Shown here piece after piece: positions 1-12,842 of a stretch of 64,000 nucleotides of DNA. How positions within the stretch are numbered: position 1 is the stretch's first letter; each line of letters begins with the position of its first letter. Made by a program: the position numbers and the translations under genes. The stretch comes from Chalara sp. BL73 (lineage: Eukaryota; Ascomycota; Leotiomycetes; Helotiales). The stretch is from assembly GCA_918026815.1 (NCBI GenBank), contig CAKJVC010000124.1:372001-436000 (forward strand), written 5' to 3'. The notes under the pieces were generated by a model that searched no databases, was not told where the DNA came from, and worked only from the letters and a program-made list of their open reading frames with translations.

Positions 1-15
1 AGCCAAATCGCAATC

Positions 16-1246
16 ATGAAGATACGACGATCAATCATACCTTTGCTTCCGCTCTCAGCACTCTGTAGAACGTCCCTAGCAGCGCCCTTAGCAGCAGCAG
101 CAGCAGACGATAAGACCTCGATAGGCGATTGGCTTAGCAAGATTGCAGATGGGATATCAATGCAGATATATAACAGTCCAAAACTGGACGGAACCGTCAA
201 GTCAATCTCCAACTTCTTAACTAGTTCAACAGATGCGCTTAATAAATTGGGGCTTGTCGGACCCAGGGAGGAAAACAGGAAGCCAGGTCAATGTGCACGT
301 AAGTGGCCTCACTTAACAGTCCCTATTTCATAATTACTTTATGCTTGGAGGTAGAAGTATCCCTACCTTTAGAGCTCAGGATTCCTTCGAGGTTAGAGAT
401 GCTGACAGATAAATAATATAGCTGTGATTGTGGTATTTGTTCGCGGTACATCCGAAGCCCCAAATGTCGGCACGATGGTAGGGCCGCCGGCATTCAAGTC
501 GATAAGGAAGGTAATTGGAGAGAAAAATCTTGTCGTTCAGGGTGTGAAATGGGAAGCTCTCCTCAGCACATATCAACTAGGCGGTGATCCTAAGGGAATA
601 GATGACATGTGAGTTTATTAACCACGAATGTAGAAGAGCTCCTCTGACAGGATTGGCAAACAGGGTCACACAGGTTAAATCCGCCGTAAAAGACTGTGTG
701 AAGGGTAAAAAGGATGACTCCAAGATTATCATGGCAGGATTCTCTCAAGGCGCGCTCATGACTCGAGCAGCTGTCAAAAAGCTGCCAGCTGATGTTGTGA
801 AATCTGTATCTGGAGTAGTATTGTGGGGTGACCCAGGTACGTAGGAATTGACATGTAGAAGGCCTTAACTGACGAGACATAGCGAAACGCAAAGACCCTA
901 ATGTCCAAGCACCACTTGAGCTGGACAAAGGTACTTTTCCAAGTGACAAGATTAAAGTTATTTGTCACCCTCTCGATGCTTTCTGCCATAACTCGGAGCT
1001 TACGTAAGTCTTGTCTTCTCCTAAGATATGTGTATAAATGCCGAATGTGTAAGAACTGAGTTGACATACTGCTCATATTACCTCGTAAGGATTACTGACA
1101 GATTGTTGACTTCTAGGACGCCATTCCACTATGTTTATTTCCACTGGGGCCGAGATGAAGCGGTAAACTTTATCTTGCAAAAGACCGGATTTGGTAGTAA
1201 GAAAGTCCGGACTTTATCTTACCCCCGCGACCCAAGAATCCAGTGA
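16..1246 (+). CDS. Secreted cutinase-family serine esterase
   Basis: Predicted 307-residue protein from five exons (16-298, 422-608, 634-836, 883-1003, 1117-1246); all phases close and the frame ends in TGA. An N-terminal hydrophobic stretch after two arginines (about residues 4-25) is a signal peptide. The chain carries the cutinase/acetylxylan esterase pattern: RGTSEAPNVG near the start of exon 2, the nucleophile elbow GFSQG in exon 3, an Asp in CHPLDAFC in exon 4 and a His in TPFHYVYF in exon 5, which give a plausible Ser-Asp-His triad. Family enzymes hydrolyse cutin or short acyl esters outside the cell. Lysine-rich loops are unusual for the family. The substrate cannot be told from sequence. 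The first ATG lies only 15 bases into the window, so an upstream exon cannot be excluded but the signal peptide argues against it. Confidence 0.88.
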
Positions 1247-2850
1247 CTGTATGTTTTGAAGGCTTAGTGCGAATGGGGTTTTCTCGGTAAGCATTGTTTT
1301 GTTACAGGAATCTGGCGTTAGGAGTACGGAAAAAGGTTAGGATCAAACCAGCAAAAGGGAATATTTGTAGTATCTTACAGTGCTACTAGTAGTGACAAAA
1401 AATCATTTTAGGATGGAAAGTATATCATGATTAGAATAAAACATGTCTACTATAAACTTTGTACACACGCTAAGGAATTGCGCCTTACTCTAAAAAAAAA
1501 TACTAATATTGCTTTGAGTGTTGCTGATGTAATCTTACAATTTTTTCAACATTTTGAAGTAAAGGGGACATAGTTATTAGGAAAGGCGATTTTCACAGAA
1601 TGAAAGGAGTCTATTTCAGTTTAAGCCGTTGTTTATAGCTCAATGCTTGAGCTCTATGAGAAGATTGCTTTTGACTATTTCTACAGAGGTCTATGTTTAG
1701 AATTTAAGATTCCTTGGCCTTGATATAATTTACAAATTATAGTTTGAGTCTCGCCGAAACTTTGGAGTCGCAGAGTTAGTAGACAATGAAGCTTTTAAGC
1801 GTCAACAAAAATTGTTGTAAGCGTAGTTTAGGGTATACAAAGGCTGCGATGAAAAATTGATTATGTGAATAATCTGCTGAAGGAGTGGCAAGTGCTTACT
1901 AAGTTGGCATATCATGCAAATTTTGCAATAAGCCTCGACATAGGCAATCAAAGTCTTAGTAAATGATTCATTATGCATATGTAGTGACCTCAACTCACTG
2001 GGAGATCCGAAGCCTTCTAAGGTGTTGAATTACAGCTAGACACTTATTTCGAGTCACCTAGCTTTACTCTGCTGATTGCGTGAGAATATGGAGAGAATCA
2101 ACACCGGCCCGGTCACCTTTAGCATATATAAATCCGATAACAAAAATGAGAAAGCTGAAAAGGTAACACTTACCTTCGTGACAATGGCAAATTATAAAAT
2201 TTCCACTCTCAGATCCACCCTAGAAGCACGCACGCTTTATTAGTATTTGCTTAAATGATTTAGCGACACCCTTAACAGTCGGTTCAACGAGGCTTTTTTT
2301 ATCTTCTTGTCAGCCCATAACACCCAATATGATTCAGGATCACAACAAGGCATGGAAACCGTGTAATATAAGCCACTGCTGATATGCCTTAAATCACGTT
2401 TCAAACCTTTACTTTTTTCCGCTGATCCGGGGGGGATATTGGGATGTGATTTTGGTTCTCGTGCGATGGATCCAGAAAACTGACATTCAGGCGAAACATC
2501 TGTGGTAATAGATTGGATGATTAATGATAAAATTACGTGTTTGTATTAACTTAAGTTCTTATATTCTGTCCAAGAATCTCAGCTATTAATTCCATGCTTA
2601 AATTCGCCCGTCAATCAGCTTCATTATTGTTGATCGCCTTATCTTGGTCATTTGCAGTTCCGCAGGATCATACTTTAAATTACATTAATAGCTCCACCAG
2701 TGTGTCTTCTTCTCATTCCAGAATCTATGCTACAATGGCTTTGTTTGTGATGAGTGAAGGAGGGAAACGAATGAAATATCGCTTCGCTCGGCTATTGAGG
2801 CTGTGATTTCTATGATATTAGCAAACAATGGCTTAACCAGGAGATTATAA
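1247..2850. other. AT-rich spacer, no supported gene
   Basis: About 1.6 kb of AT-rich DNA with stops in all frames. The only open stretch of note is 2594-2806 (+), 70 codons with a hydrophobic N-terminus, but it has no recognisable domain and overlaps the probable 3' end of the P450 remnant on the other strand; it is not called. Confidence 0.6.
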
Positions 2851-4335
2851 CTCACCTCTCCCAATTCCCAACTTCCTCAATCGTTGGAAAGGAAAGAACC
2901 AACATCGCAACCATCAATTTTATCTCCATAGTAGCAATCTGCTTCCCTGGACAGCCTCTCAAGCCGTTAATAAAAGGCAGTGATGGTCCAGCATTTGGAT
3001 TAAAGCGTACCTCCCCAGCGACGACCTTTCCAATCCCATTTGACACAGCCTCCAGCCACCTCTCTAGCACAAACTCTGTCAATGGCCAGCGATCGGTTGA
3101 CCACTGCTTAAACGGTTTATCTTTATGGGCGGCGCGGCTCGAGCTCGATCGCTTCTGCTCATCCACAACAAAAGGCTCCGATCGTGTATTATATGAGTTT
3201 TCTGCTGTTACTAGCCAGATCTGGGGGTCTTTGGGAATCTTATGACCTAAAATATCGAAATATTGTGTCGTTCGGCGGAAAGACGTCGGCCTGATACAGG
3301 AAATGCGGAGGACTTCAGCAAAGACGGGGTTGAGGTATGGGAGCTTTATTGTGAGAATTTCCGATGCCTGATAGCACAGTGCTTTAGGTGTTTTTGTGAC
3401 AGAAGCGAGGAAAGCAGGTGAGGAGGTGGAAGCGGAGGGCGGCCTGAACGGAAGGTGTAGAGGCGAGCCATTTCATTGCCCAAGATAAGGCTGAAGAATT
3501 GGTCTCATGTCCTGTGAAGAGAATCTCGAATAATTCATCTTTGGTCACGACTTTCATAATTTTGGTTAGGCTATCCTGAGAATCATCCATAGTCTTTGCA
3601 ATGGCTTGATCGGAGGCAGGCAACAAATTTAGCGCTTCGCTATTGTTATAGTCTGAAAACACTTCTCTATAAGTTCATAAAAAAAACAATTCTTAACATG
3701 ATCAGCTTTCTTAAAATAGGCAAGCGTGGAAAGGCCCATTCGTAGCTTGGGGGTACATCCCTGCCATCAACAGATCTATCAAATAAGTATGATTGACTAG
3801 TGCCTCATACACATCTGGAAGCTGTGGAGCGTAGAAGTAGGCTGACTTCTTGCGTTTGTTGATCTTGACGAACCAGGGTACTGGCATCTGGGATTCTCAA
3901 GTGCTCTGTCTTGGGCATAATTGGATTTAGGCTATCACCGATGGCAACTGCCTAAATAGCATTAAAAGCAGTCTTCTGAATATCTCCAAATGCATCCAAA
4001 GCTTTACCGGGTGCAAACTTCACTTTCTGCTGCCAAAGCTCAACCAAATCAAGAACAGAAGAGCGTAACTTTTGCACAACATCTGTCAGGTATCGCAGTG
4101 AGAAAGGAGTGCTAGTCCAAGCTTCACGCTGCGCTTTCCAAGGTGTATTATTTGTTTGCATTGCTATTGTAGCGCTCGGGCATAAGATATAGAAGTCTAC
4201 CATGATCCCAGAGCTGGATCGTCTCCAAAAGGGGCAAAGCGGGACCAGCGATTGCAAAGGTCTCCAGGAAATGGCTTAGGAGTAGTGAAGTATGTGAGCA
4301 TTGCATATGTAAGGACAAAGGCGATAATTCCATAC
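2770..4335 (-). pseudogene. Broken cytochrome P450 monooxygenase
   Basis: Read on the minus strand, about 490 codons' worth of DNA carries P450 landmarks in order but in different frames: a helix-C-like segment with WKAQREAW near 4130, AVAIGDSL near 3940, the I-helix FTGHETNSS near 3490, an ExxR helix (EVLRI) near 3310, and the heme loop FINGLRGCPG near 2945. A TAG at 3952-3954 interrupts the first segment where relatives have Trp, and at least two frame changes follow (one at about 3435). A GTGAGT at the 3' end (about 2852) could start a last intron. Family members are ER-bound oxygenases. The combination of an in-frame stop and frame shifts points to a pseudogene, although assembly indels could explain part of it. 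Confidence 0.8.
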
Positions 4336-5158
4336 GCTATGGGAGTGGATATTGAGAACTCTATTGTGGAAACTCCCTTCTGTCAAAAGAACTAAAAAAG
4401 AGAAGGTGATGTTGGTCTGAGCGCTATAGGAGTGCCTATTGGGAATAGCCCTCTAATATTTTATTTTATGGCAGGCTGTTATGAGAGAGTTGTAGGGATG
4501 AGGCGGTAATAATGGTGGTGATTTAGCCTCCTGAGGAACTATGCCCGACCGTGCCCCAAGCCAATAACAAGCAGTAGAAGAATGATCTCTGATTCTGAAC
4601 CACATGATCTATTCTAAAGTTATTTTGAGAACTGAAATATTTTGGCACAAGTAATTTATCAAATAAAGTCCAAAGGAGAGGGTCGAAGGTGAAAGCAGGA
4701 AAAGAGAAGGAGTAACATGCACGGGAAGCTGAGAATAAATAGGTCTGCCAAGTGCCACCCATAGCGCGATGATTGATGACTAATCTTAGCTATGAGGCTA
4801 GTGAATGTTATTCCCGGAGAATGGCCTGTGTATCGAAGGTTCGTGATATTAGATAAGGAAAACCATCCACTTTGCTTGGAGCTGGTCATATACACTAACA
4901 TATCCGTAAGATGTTATTTTAAACTTAGCAGGACCCAAGTATCATATTATAACCTCTCTCAATCACGATTGGCCATAGTGAATCATTTAGAATTACCAGA
5001 GGATGAATATTGTTATTGGCAGGTAGAGAGTATCTCAAACACAGCAAAGATATTTACTAACAAATTACTTTTTAAGGCATTTGCGAGATGCCCTACACCA
5101 TTTTGCGTCATATTCCCCCATAAGTTCCTTTCGGTCACCCAAAATCACGATGCTCAGC
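4336..5158. other. Spacer, nothing recognised
   Basis: No family motif, splice-consistent gene or repeat seen. A 138-codon open stretch at 4792-5208 (+) runs antisense into the dioxygenase 3' end and lacks any domain. Confidence 0.5.
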
Positions 5159-6469
5159 TTAGTTTGGACCATCATAATGGGCAGCAGCGTTCACAGTCTT
5201 GGAAATAGTTGGGTTGATGCCAACGGTAACCCAGCCAAAGATACCATCAGTAATTGCGCTTCCAAGCAAGACATAGTTGAGGACTGGATCACTGGTTGCT
5301 GCCTCCTGAGCAAAGATGCCATCATTCTGGTTCGTTGTTAAGGATTGCCTGTTGGTGTTGTATGGTGAGGTCGCCTCCACCCTGGTGATGAGACTCTGAT
5401 CGAAAAAGAGCTGGCCAACGTGAGAGATCTTGCCAGTGGTGATGGTGCCGTTCGTGAGGGTCGTGGAACCAATGTGTGACAAGACTGTCAGGTAAGTTAA
5501 TATGGCATGATACATGGGGCAGCATAATACTGACTGTGGATATGTGGAGTGCGTCCAGTGTAGTGGCCGGGGAAGATGGAATCAAATTGTAAGATGCCGC
5601 TGGCATCACTGAATTGAATACCACGAAGCATAGTATTGTCAAGATTGGATCTGTCGGCAGAGTTCCCATTGCCATTTGCGACGACACCGCCGTAAACCCC
5701 CTATCTCATAGTTAGATACATCATGATGGGTTTGGAATATAATGCTTACAGTAGAGTTGCAGAACCAAGCCTCGAGTGCGACTTGAGGAAGTGGTTTGCA
5801 AGTGGTTGTATCGATGATCTGAACATCAAAGGTCAAGGGAACGCCGGCTTGTCCTACAGAATCTCAATTCAGCTCCGTTGCTACAGTCAAAAAGTTTTTT
5901 TTAATGAGTTACATGCTCTGGAGACATGTTCTGCTAGCACGACATTTTTTCAGAGTAGGTAACTCATAGGAATTTGCAGCTAAGTCACTAGCTCGGAGTT
6001 TATGGGTACTAACCATCAGTGATATCTCTTCGGACAAGCTCTCCAGTCACATCTGTAGATAATTAGTAGTTGTACCGGCCATTAAGCCTACAAACTTACA
6101 GTATGGACCCTCCGTTGTCTCTGGCTGAAGGATGCAAGAGTTGTTGGACCCGAAGATATCCGTGTAGGAGCTGTCAGGAGTGACGGCCTTGGAAGATTGG
6201 TGATTCTTGGCCAAGACTTCGGCAACTGTACGCTTGACTTTAATTCCTCTCTTTGCGCGCAGCTCATCAACCATAGCCATGCGGCGTTGAATCAACTGGT
6301 GATCCCGAGCCTTGATTTCTGCAGCGCAGTGATCAAGATTTCGGTACTCGGGTTGAGCAGCATAGGCAGCACGCTCCATAATCTCGAGGTTGATATCATG
6401 GCCTGGGTGAGCCAAGACACCTCCCATAAGGGAAACGGCGAGGGTGACGGAGGACAAGAAGTGAACCAT
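5159..6469 (-). CDS. Secreted intradiol ring-cleavage dioxygenase
   Basis: Predicted 334-residue protein from five exons (6469-6100, 6052-6014, 5853-5750, 5700-5535, 5484-5159). Residues 1-20 form a signal peptide ending near LAHPGHD. The catechol-dioxygenase fold signature is rebuilt by splicing: exon 1/2 joins into EGPYYVTGELVRRDI, whose Tyr is a predicted iron ligand; exon 4 gives GHYTGRTPHIH with the second Tyr and two His ligands and the conserved Arg. These enzymes split catecholic rings between the two hydroxyls using Fe(III). Extracellular members are linked to lignin-derived aromatics. The HPGHDI start of the mature protein is typical of this secreted fungal group. The exon 4 donor is GTCAGT, chosen because only it keeps frame. 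Confidence 0.9.
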
Positions 6470-6804
6470 GATGTAGGCAAATCGATGAAATAATGTACTA
6501 GATTTTGAATCGACTACTGGTACCGCCCCAAAGTCAAGGACTTGACCTCTATTTATTTTTTAGTCCACCTCAGTCATCTAGATGTCCATCCTTACATTCT
6601 CGCTTGTGTGAGAATTATTCCATCGCTTAGCTTACAACTTTCAGCCTGAACATCCGAGATTTTGAGGACGCGAAAAGACGCGTAAGACACTCCCTATAGC
6701 CTATACTACATCTCAACAAGTAAAGCGATTTCACAACAACTCGCAATTTTAAGCGCCCTATGATCGGAAGGAGCTACTCCTGAAATCTCACGGACCTCCT
6801 TCTA

Positions 6805-7104
6805 ATGGATTTTCCTCCGAGCGTTATTTGCCAGGTCTTTTCTTGGCTCTGCCACACAAGTACCGAGGGGTGTCTTGGCATCAAGCTGGATCCTGGGGTA
6901 GGTCCCACACATGTTCTCCACGAGCCGGCCATGCAGATCATCGAGGATATGCTGGCCAATGATATGAGACGTTTTGCTAATCCTTTGGTGATGCAGTATT
7001 GTGTACCGGGTGTCTTCCGGGCGATGGATCAGAATTGGAAGGCCGCAGCCACCCCTGACAATACTGACGAAGAAAACAAGTTGGTCGCAAGAAGGCGACA
7101 CTAG
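6805..7104 (+). CDS. Possible small uncharacterised protein
   Basis: An ATG-initiated frame of 99 codons. The middle (VGPTHVLHEPAMQIIEDML) reads like an ordinary globular protein, and the end is charged, but no domain is recognised. The opposite strand is open over nearly the same interval (6802-7101), so openness alone is weak evidence. It could be a fragment of a decayed gene. No introns or neighbours support it. Confidence 0.25.
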   Translation: MDFPPSVICQVFSWLCHTSTEGCLGIKLDPGVGPTHVLHEPAMQIIEDMLANDMRRFANPLVMQYCVPGVFRAMDQNWKAAATPDNTDEENKLVARRRH

Positions 7105-8075
7105 ATAGACTCAATGACCTCATGTTTGCGCTTACCTCGAATGATAAGATAGAAAGTTAACATTGGATGATTCAATGCTAAGAGTTGTTGCTTAATCGTT
7201 GGTACAATTACAAAAGAGCCTGGATCGGTAAGTGTCTGGCGAGGATTGTTAGCTCAACGAAGAGGGACCACGTTCATCAGATGGTAATGTTTCCCTAACG
7301 CAACAATAATTAAGAAGCAGAGGACTCTTGCCGCGTGATGGAAAGCCGGACCGCGCTTGTATCAAGGAAAATCTCGCTTAAAAAGGGGGTACGAATCCGC
7401 CAAGAAATACTTTCCCGAGGAAGGGTACCCAGACCCACGGACAATTCTAGATCCGTAGGAAGGACTTCGAAAGCAAGTTCTAGAGCTATGCAATTTACTG
7501 AGAAATATGAGCAATAAGATAAGGAATTGATGACAATGAGTGGTTACGCCTCAGAATGGTAACTAAGAAGCAGTACATGCCTGTCACTTTATTTTCAAGA
7601 TTTGCCATTCAATTTCGGCAGTTTGCGCCATTACTATGCCGACTATAATTAATCACATGATAAACCCTACCTCAATGACCGGCGGCAGCGCTTATGATGG
7701 GTCTGCACATCATCTAAACCGTTGTTTCTCCCTAGCGAAAGGCAAATAAGATAATTTGATGGCCAAGTGAGATACAATTCCTGAAAATTGAACAGATGGG
7801 TTTGTCTTGAGAGGATAGCGGAAGAATAAATTAAATGCATGAAAACACTGAGCCTACCTAAATATTGGCATCCCACAGAATTTGGTTGTCGCCTTTTTCA
7901 TCTAAAGCAAACTAGGGTCTTTCGTCACCATAGAAGTATTTCACCGCCTCTGTCCTGATAAACAAATATCGGAAACGTATTCAGCTGCATTTTCATGAGA
8001 CACCTGTAATTCTAATTGGTGGCCTAGTTCTGATCAGCCGTTGTCTGAACTGTGGGACTGCCACGGTACAGCGTT

Positions 8076-8300
8076 TTAATTCGCTTCACGTTTCCCCGCC
8101 CCACGTTTCCTCCTCCCCGCCCTCTCCTCTTTGATTTCCCTGGAGACCTCCTTCTCTGGTAATCCACCATTAGACGGGTTTTTTACCTGTTCCCAACAGT
8201 TCTGCATAAACATCCCCTCCTTCTCAGCTTCCTTCACCATTGTAGTCAGCCTCTTTCTGGCCCAGTCTGTCATCGACTGAGAGCTTAGGGTTGCAACCAT
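8076..8300 (-). CDS. Possible small basic protein, unknown
   Basis: ATG-initiated frame of 74 residues. It begins with a Ser-rich stretch, then an amphipathic Lys/Glu-rich helix and a very basic end (GRRKRGAGKR). Composition is protein-like and unlike the surrounding AT-rich DNA, but no family is recognised and there is no second line of evidence. Confidence 0.3.
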   Translation of the reverse strand: MVATLSSQSMTDWARKRLTTMVKEAEKEGMFMQNCWEQVKNPSNGGLPEKEVSREIKEERAGRRKRGAGKREAN

Positions 8301-10023
8301 CTTTACCCTTCATTGTACACTTATTGGGAAGCTTCACATCATGCAAAGTAGCTTCGTGTCTCATCTATTTCTTGTAATGCTCTAATATACTATAGTTTAA
8401 TTACGTTTTGTGGTTGTAAAAGTGAAGCAAGATCATGATCAAACTAACTGTAATTTTGATGTTGCACGTTTTCAAGTGCAAAGAGGAAAGCTATGTTATT
8501 CGATTACTTCTTTATATCACGTGGCTTTTTCTTCAAGTTACTCTAGCAAGGAGCCTTGATGTACTCGATTTAATCTTCTGTTACACAATGCCCTGTACAA
8601 AAGCATCTATATTTCCGGTTTGCTTATCATTTAAGAACAAAACGTGCACTTTTAGTTGAATAACAACACTTATATACCACATGGATAGTAGGATCAAAGT
8701 ATTAAAGTGTTTTCAGGTTGTACTGTAACGCGGCAGCCCCTCTAGCGAACATAGGAATTCAGGTCGATATTATTAACTCTTAAGAGCTAAATATTGTTTA
8801 AATAGAACAGTGCTCGATATTTAATGTAGCGACACAAAATGTCAGTGCAGCTAGAATAAAACAAATGTGATAAATCAATAATGTAATAAAGTTTCTTTTG
8901 GAAAACCCATGACAATTATATATGCGAATTAGCTGGTAATTGACATAAGGCTTCTAGCGCCTTAAATAACCTACAGAGTATGGTCAGTTCCACTTCTACT
9001 TCCAGAGTCATTTAGAACACTTGTAAATGTCCTTCACTAGGACAGAGTCGAGCAGAATATGCCGTGCGTGGCGTATACTAAAATGCATTAGATCGCATAC
9101 GGATAATATTTTCGGCCGGAGGTCAGATAGAAAATGTTAAATTTGAGGCGGAGTGATTTGGCAAGGCAGCTTTTGTGATGCTGCCCCACAAAAAAGGATA
9201 TCCTCGGCTGTGAAATCTTAACTTAACCTCATCATCTCTTGTCGACAATCTCTCAATCGATCTACACAGCAATATCTTGTTATCCTACCCTGAAGATCAC
9301 AAAAGTGCAAACACGTAAGCCCGGCTGGTTAAAAGCTGGCGAAATTCAATTTCCAGGATCCTCATTTTCACAGCTCGGCAGACTGTCATTGCCTTGCTCT
9401 CTTACAGTGTCGGCCATGCAGTTTATATATGCCCCATCTTAATTGGAGTGCCTAATCAGGGCTTCAAGGGCCTCATGGCTCTGCTAACACAGAGATCATT
9501 GCATATCTTGTTTTCGCACACAAGGCCTGTTGCGCTTCAAGGAGCCTTACTGGCACAGCCCCCTCCAGAAAGCATGCTCGTAATATAGCGCGTCTTATAG
9601 CGCGTCTTATGCTTGAGGCGACATAAAATTTTAGTAATAAGTAACCAGCTTCGTTTCATAAGATTTAGTTCTGATTCGTTGCAAGTACTCGACGTGTGCC
9701 GCATCACGATCATGTCGTTCTTGAGGAGCCTTTCGAGGTCTCAACTATGTGGCTGTGGGGTATCAAGGCTGTTGGTTCTATTCTCAAGGAGGAGGTAGTT
9801 GGCTGCCACGTCTCATACATAAAACCATGATGCGCCTGGGCCGTTTCTTTCTGTGAAGTCCTGCTTGGTTATTTTTGACTCAACTATTTGTGAGGCTGCC
9901 TCGAATTATTGTGCTAAATCAATGATTACCCAGTGAAGTCATGAACTTGAACTACGTTTCAAGACTCAGTCTATCTTACATCAATCAACAAACAGTGCTG
10001 TAGAGTAATATCACGTCCCCAAG

Positions 10024-12842
10024 ATGGTAGCAGTTTCGAGAATGCCTAGGGACGGACCGCTAGAATGGCCTGACGCAAATACCGAAAGCAATCAACATTT
10101 AGGCATCGGATATTCATTACCAAACAAACGCGCAACACACCGGGAAACTCTTAACTTACTATTGGCAGCTCCAAAGGACACTACATCTGTATCCAAGTTG
10201 AATTCTTCAGCAAGGAGTGGCATAGAGGCGAATCAAGCATTTTTTCGGCAGCCAGCCACCTCTATAGATCCGGACGAACGTTTGGCTTCTGAATCGAGCT
10301 TTGCTATCAGTAATGTCCAAGTATCTCAATCCTCACCAGCAATAAAATATTGTCCTACATCATCTGGTTCTTCTCCTCAGTCATCACACATATCATATAT
10401 AAATGAATCCGGGAATATGCGGAGCTTAGATGTTATGGCTCGCCAGGAAGCATCTCGATGCTCATCATTACCAACGACACAGATCCATACCTCGATAATA
10501 GAACCGCAGCCGGCGGATGCTGAGGAGCAGTTTTTGTTGGAGGGTCAGAATGGATTCTTCTTTAACTTCGTCCTACCCCATGGGGCCTCTGACGAGCTTG
10601 TCAACAATATAAAAGTTGGGCGCCCTTCCCCACCCGCCGGCGACCAGTACTCGGATGAGTCGAAATTGAAGCAGTTGAATTGGATGTTGTATCAACCCCC
10701 TAAAGAGTTACTCAGCATCCAGAATACTCCATCTGCTGAGCTCGAGAGTATCCTTGCCCCTTCAATCCAGCGAATAAAAGAACGCCAAGAAAAATTAGAA
10801 ATGCAGGATGCAACAGCACGAGCGGATGTGACTATCTTGAGACTTGCAGAAACTACACCCCGTTTTCCAAGAAGACCAAAACTCGTGAGTATTCAGGATT
10901 TGAATTTTGGTCAACTGGTCTAATCTTGGAACAGATTGCTATTAACGAAACAATGGACCCTCTTAGTACGTCATATGAACGGCAACAAGATAGCGCAGGG
11001 GATGAGGGCACCACCTCAATAATGCTAAATGACACTGAATCCTGCTCTTTAAGTCTAGTTGGCCCCAATCACTCAGATGATGCTGCTCTAGCGCTTACCC
11101 CTTTGCCTTTGGGAAATAGGAAGGCATTTCGTGGGTTCAGCGCGATGTTCAAGTGGAAACATAAATCAAAGGAGAGATCAAACTTCCCAGACATGATAAC
11201 GGAATCGACTGCGCCACAGCTTACTATAGAAGAACGAAATCTTCCATCAGCAAGATCTTGGATCCCTGAGGAAGAGTCAACAAAAGTTAATGTTATCCTG
11301 TCAGTTAGGTTTAAATTAATTTATTTCCTTCATTAACTTGTAACAGAGAATGTGTCTCGTGTCTCGAGGACTTTGCGCCAGACGAATTGATCAAATTATT
11401 GTGCCATAGCTACTGTATGACCTGTTTTCAGAGACTCATAAAGTAAGTTGCGCTTGGGGCATCTATCACCCGGAGCTAATGTATTTAGAAATGCCCTCGA
11501 GTCAGAAGCGCACTGGCCAGCAAAATGTTGTTTGAATCTTATCCCCCCGGCCACAATATTATCTAACATCGACAATAAATCAAAAATACTGTTCAAACAA
11601 CGCGAGACTGAATGGGCGATACCGGTGGGAGATCGAATATATTGTTCAAGACGAATATGTGCCGCATGGGTGAATCCAAAGTGTGTTAATAAGTCGTCTA
11701 ATAGTGCGAAATGCGGTAAATGTGGACACAAAACATGTAGTATGTGCCGCGGTGACTTTCACGGTGGACGCGATTGTCCACAAGACAGGGGAATTCAGGC
11801 CACACTCGAGCTTGCTGAAGTTGAGGGTTGGAAACGGTGCTACAGCTGTCATGCTTTGGTAGAACATAATCAAGGATGCCGTCATATGACTTGCCGGTGC
11901 AAAGCGCAGTTCTGCTATATCTGTTCAGCTCGATGGCGAACATGCACCTGTACCGATGCTGATCTTAGAAACATCGCTCGGGGAACTGAGATTCGACGAC
12001 AGAATCAAGAAGCCCAGCTCGCACTAGCAGCAGCAGAAGCTCTTCAGATAGCACAAAGAGAAGCTACGGAAGCAGAACGAAGAGCTAGGATCGAAGAAGA
12101 GGAACGGCAAATTCTACTCGAAGTCGATAACTTTATTCGCGAAGAAGACCAGCGTGCAGCGAGAGAAGCGGAGGCAGCACGAATTGCAGTCCAGGCCGAG
12201 AGACAAAAACAAGAAGAACAGCGACTTGCTGCTATTCATGTTCGCTTCCAGTCACTCATCCAAGAGTTTGAGTCACTTGACGCTGTACAGAAAATTCTTC
12301 TCAGTGAGCGTCATGAGCACGAAACCCAGGTATTGCAAATGGACAGCGAAAATAAACTGAACGCTCTATCAATCAACCACCAGTCTGAAACTACTCAACA
12401 AAAGCGGAATTCTAAATCAATAATTGCGGAGTTTGAATGCAAGTTCCGGCTCGAATATGAAATGCGACTAGCAGAAGAACGCCAGCGGGAAGACAAATAC
12501 CTTGATGAACTCCGGAAATACTGGGCTGGGCATGTGGACGGTGAGCGCAAAATCAGAAGTGCTTACAGTGAGCTGCAGGCTGAGCGGACCAGAGATTTTC
12601 GCCACTGGTATTCGTATAGGAGAGCCCAACGGCGAGCATTAGAAGATACAGCGGAGAAGAAGATGTGTTCCGAAGCAGAGCGCCAGGTCCTTGAAATTAG
12701 AGCTGCGCGTTTACAGATCAGGTCCGAGGCTATGGAGTGGGGAAAACGTAAAAGGAGCGAGTCGATTTGGTTTGACCTTGTATCGGAGGAAAGGAAGGCG
12801 ATGCTCGAAGAGTTGCAAGTTGAGGAATATGCAAAGTTATGA
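10024..12842 (+). CDS. RBR (RING-IBR-RING) E3 ubiquitin ligase with long coiled coil
   Basis: Predicted 894 residues from four exons (10024-10884, 10935-11308, 11347-11442, 11489-12842). Residues 1-410 are Ser/Thr-rich and look disordered. RING1 starts near residue 414 (CVSCLEDF, then CHSYCMTC) and closes with a CC pair near 457. The IBR follows at about 496-540 (YCSRRIC, CGKC, TCSMC, HGGRDC). RING2 at about 561-597 reads CYSC, then QGCRHMTCRC and FCYIC; Cys about 574 is the expected thioester-forming residue. RBR ligases pass ubiquitin from E2 to this Cys, then to substrate. Residues 605-890 are an Ala/Glu/Arg/Gln coiled coil. The 38-base second intron with a weak donor (AG|GTTTAA) is the least sure splice, chosen because it alone joins the RING1 frame. 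Confidence 0.88.

Larger units (their letters stand above)
6470..10023. other. Long gene-poor AT-rich region
   Basis: About 3.5 kb without a supported conserved gene. It contains two weak open frames listed separately (6805-7104 and 8076-8300) and a small direct repeat near 9587-9612 (two copies of a 13-base unit ending in CGCGTCTTAT). The rest is AT-rich with no family motif recognised. Confidence 0.5.

Noticed and set aside
4792..5208. 138-codon open frame on the plus strand
   Set aside because: It runs antisense into the dioxygenase 3' end, lacks any domain and its composition is not protein-like.
1..6469. Cutinase, P450 and dioxygenase as a biosynthetic or catabolic cluster
   Set aside because: They are separated by 1-2 kb of empty DNA, the P450 is broken, and no backbone enzyme, transporter or regulator is nearby.
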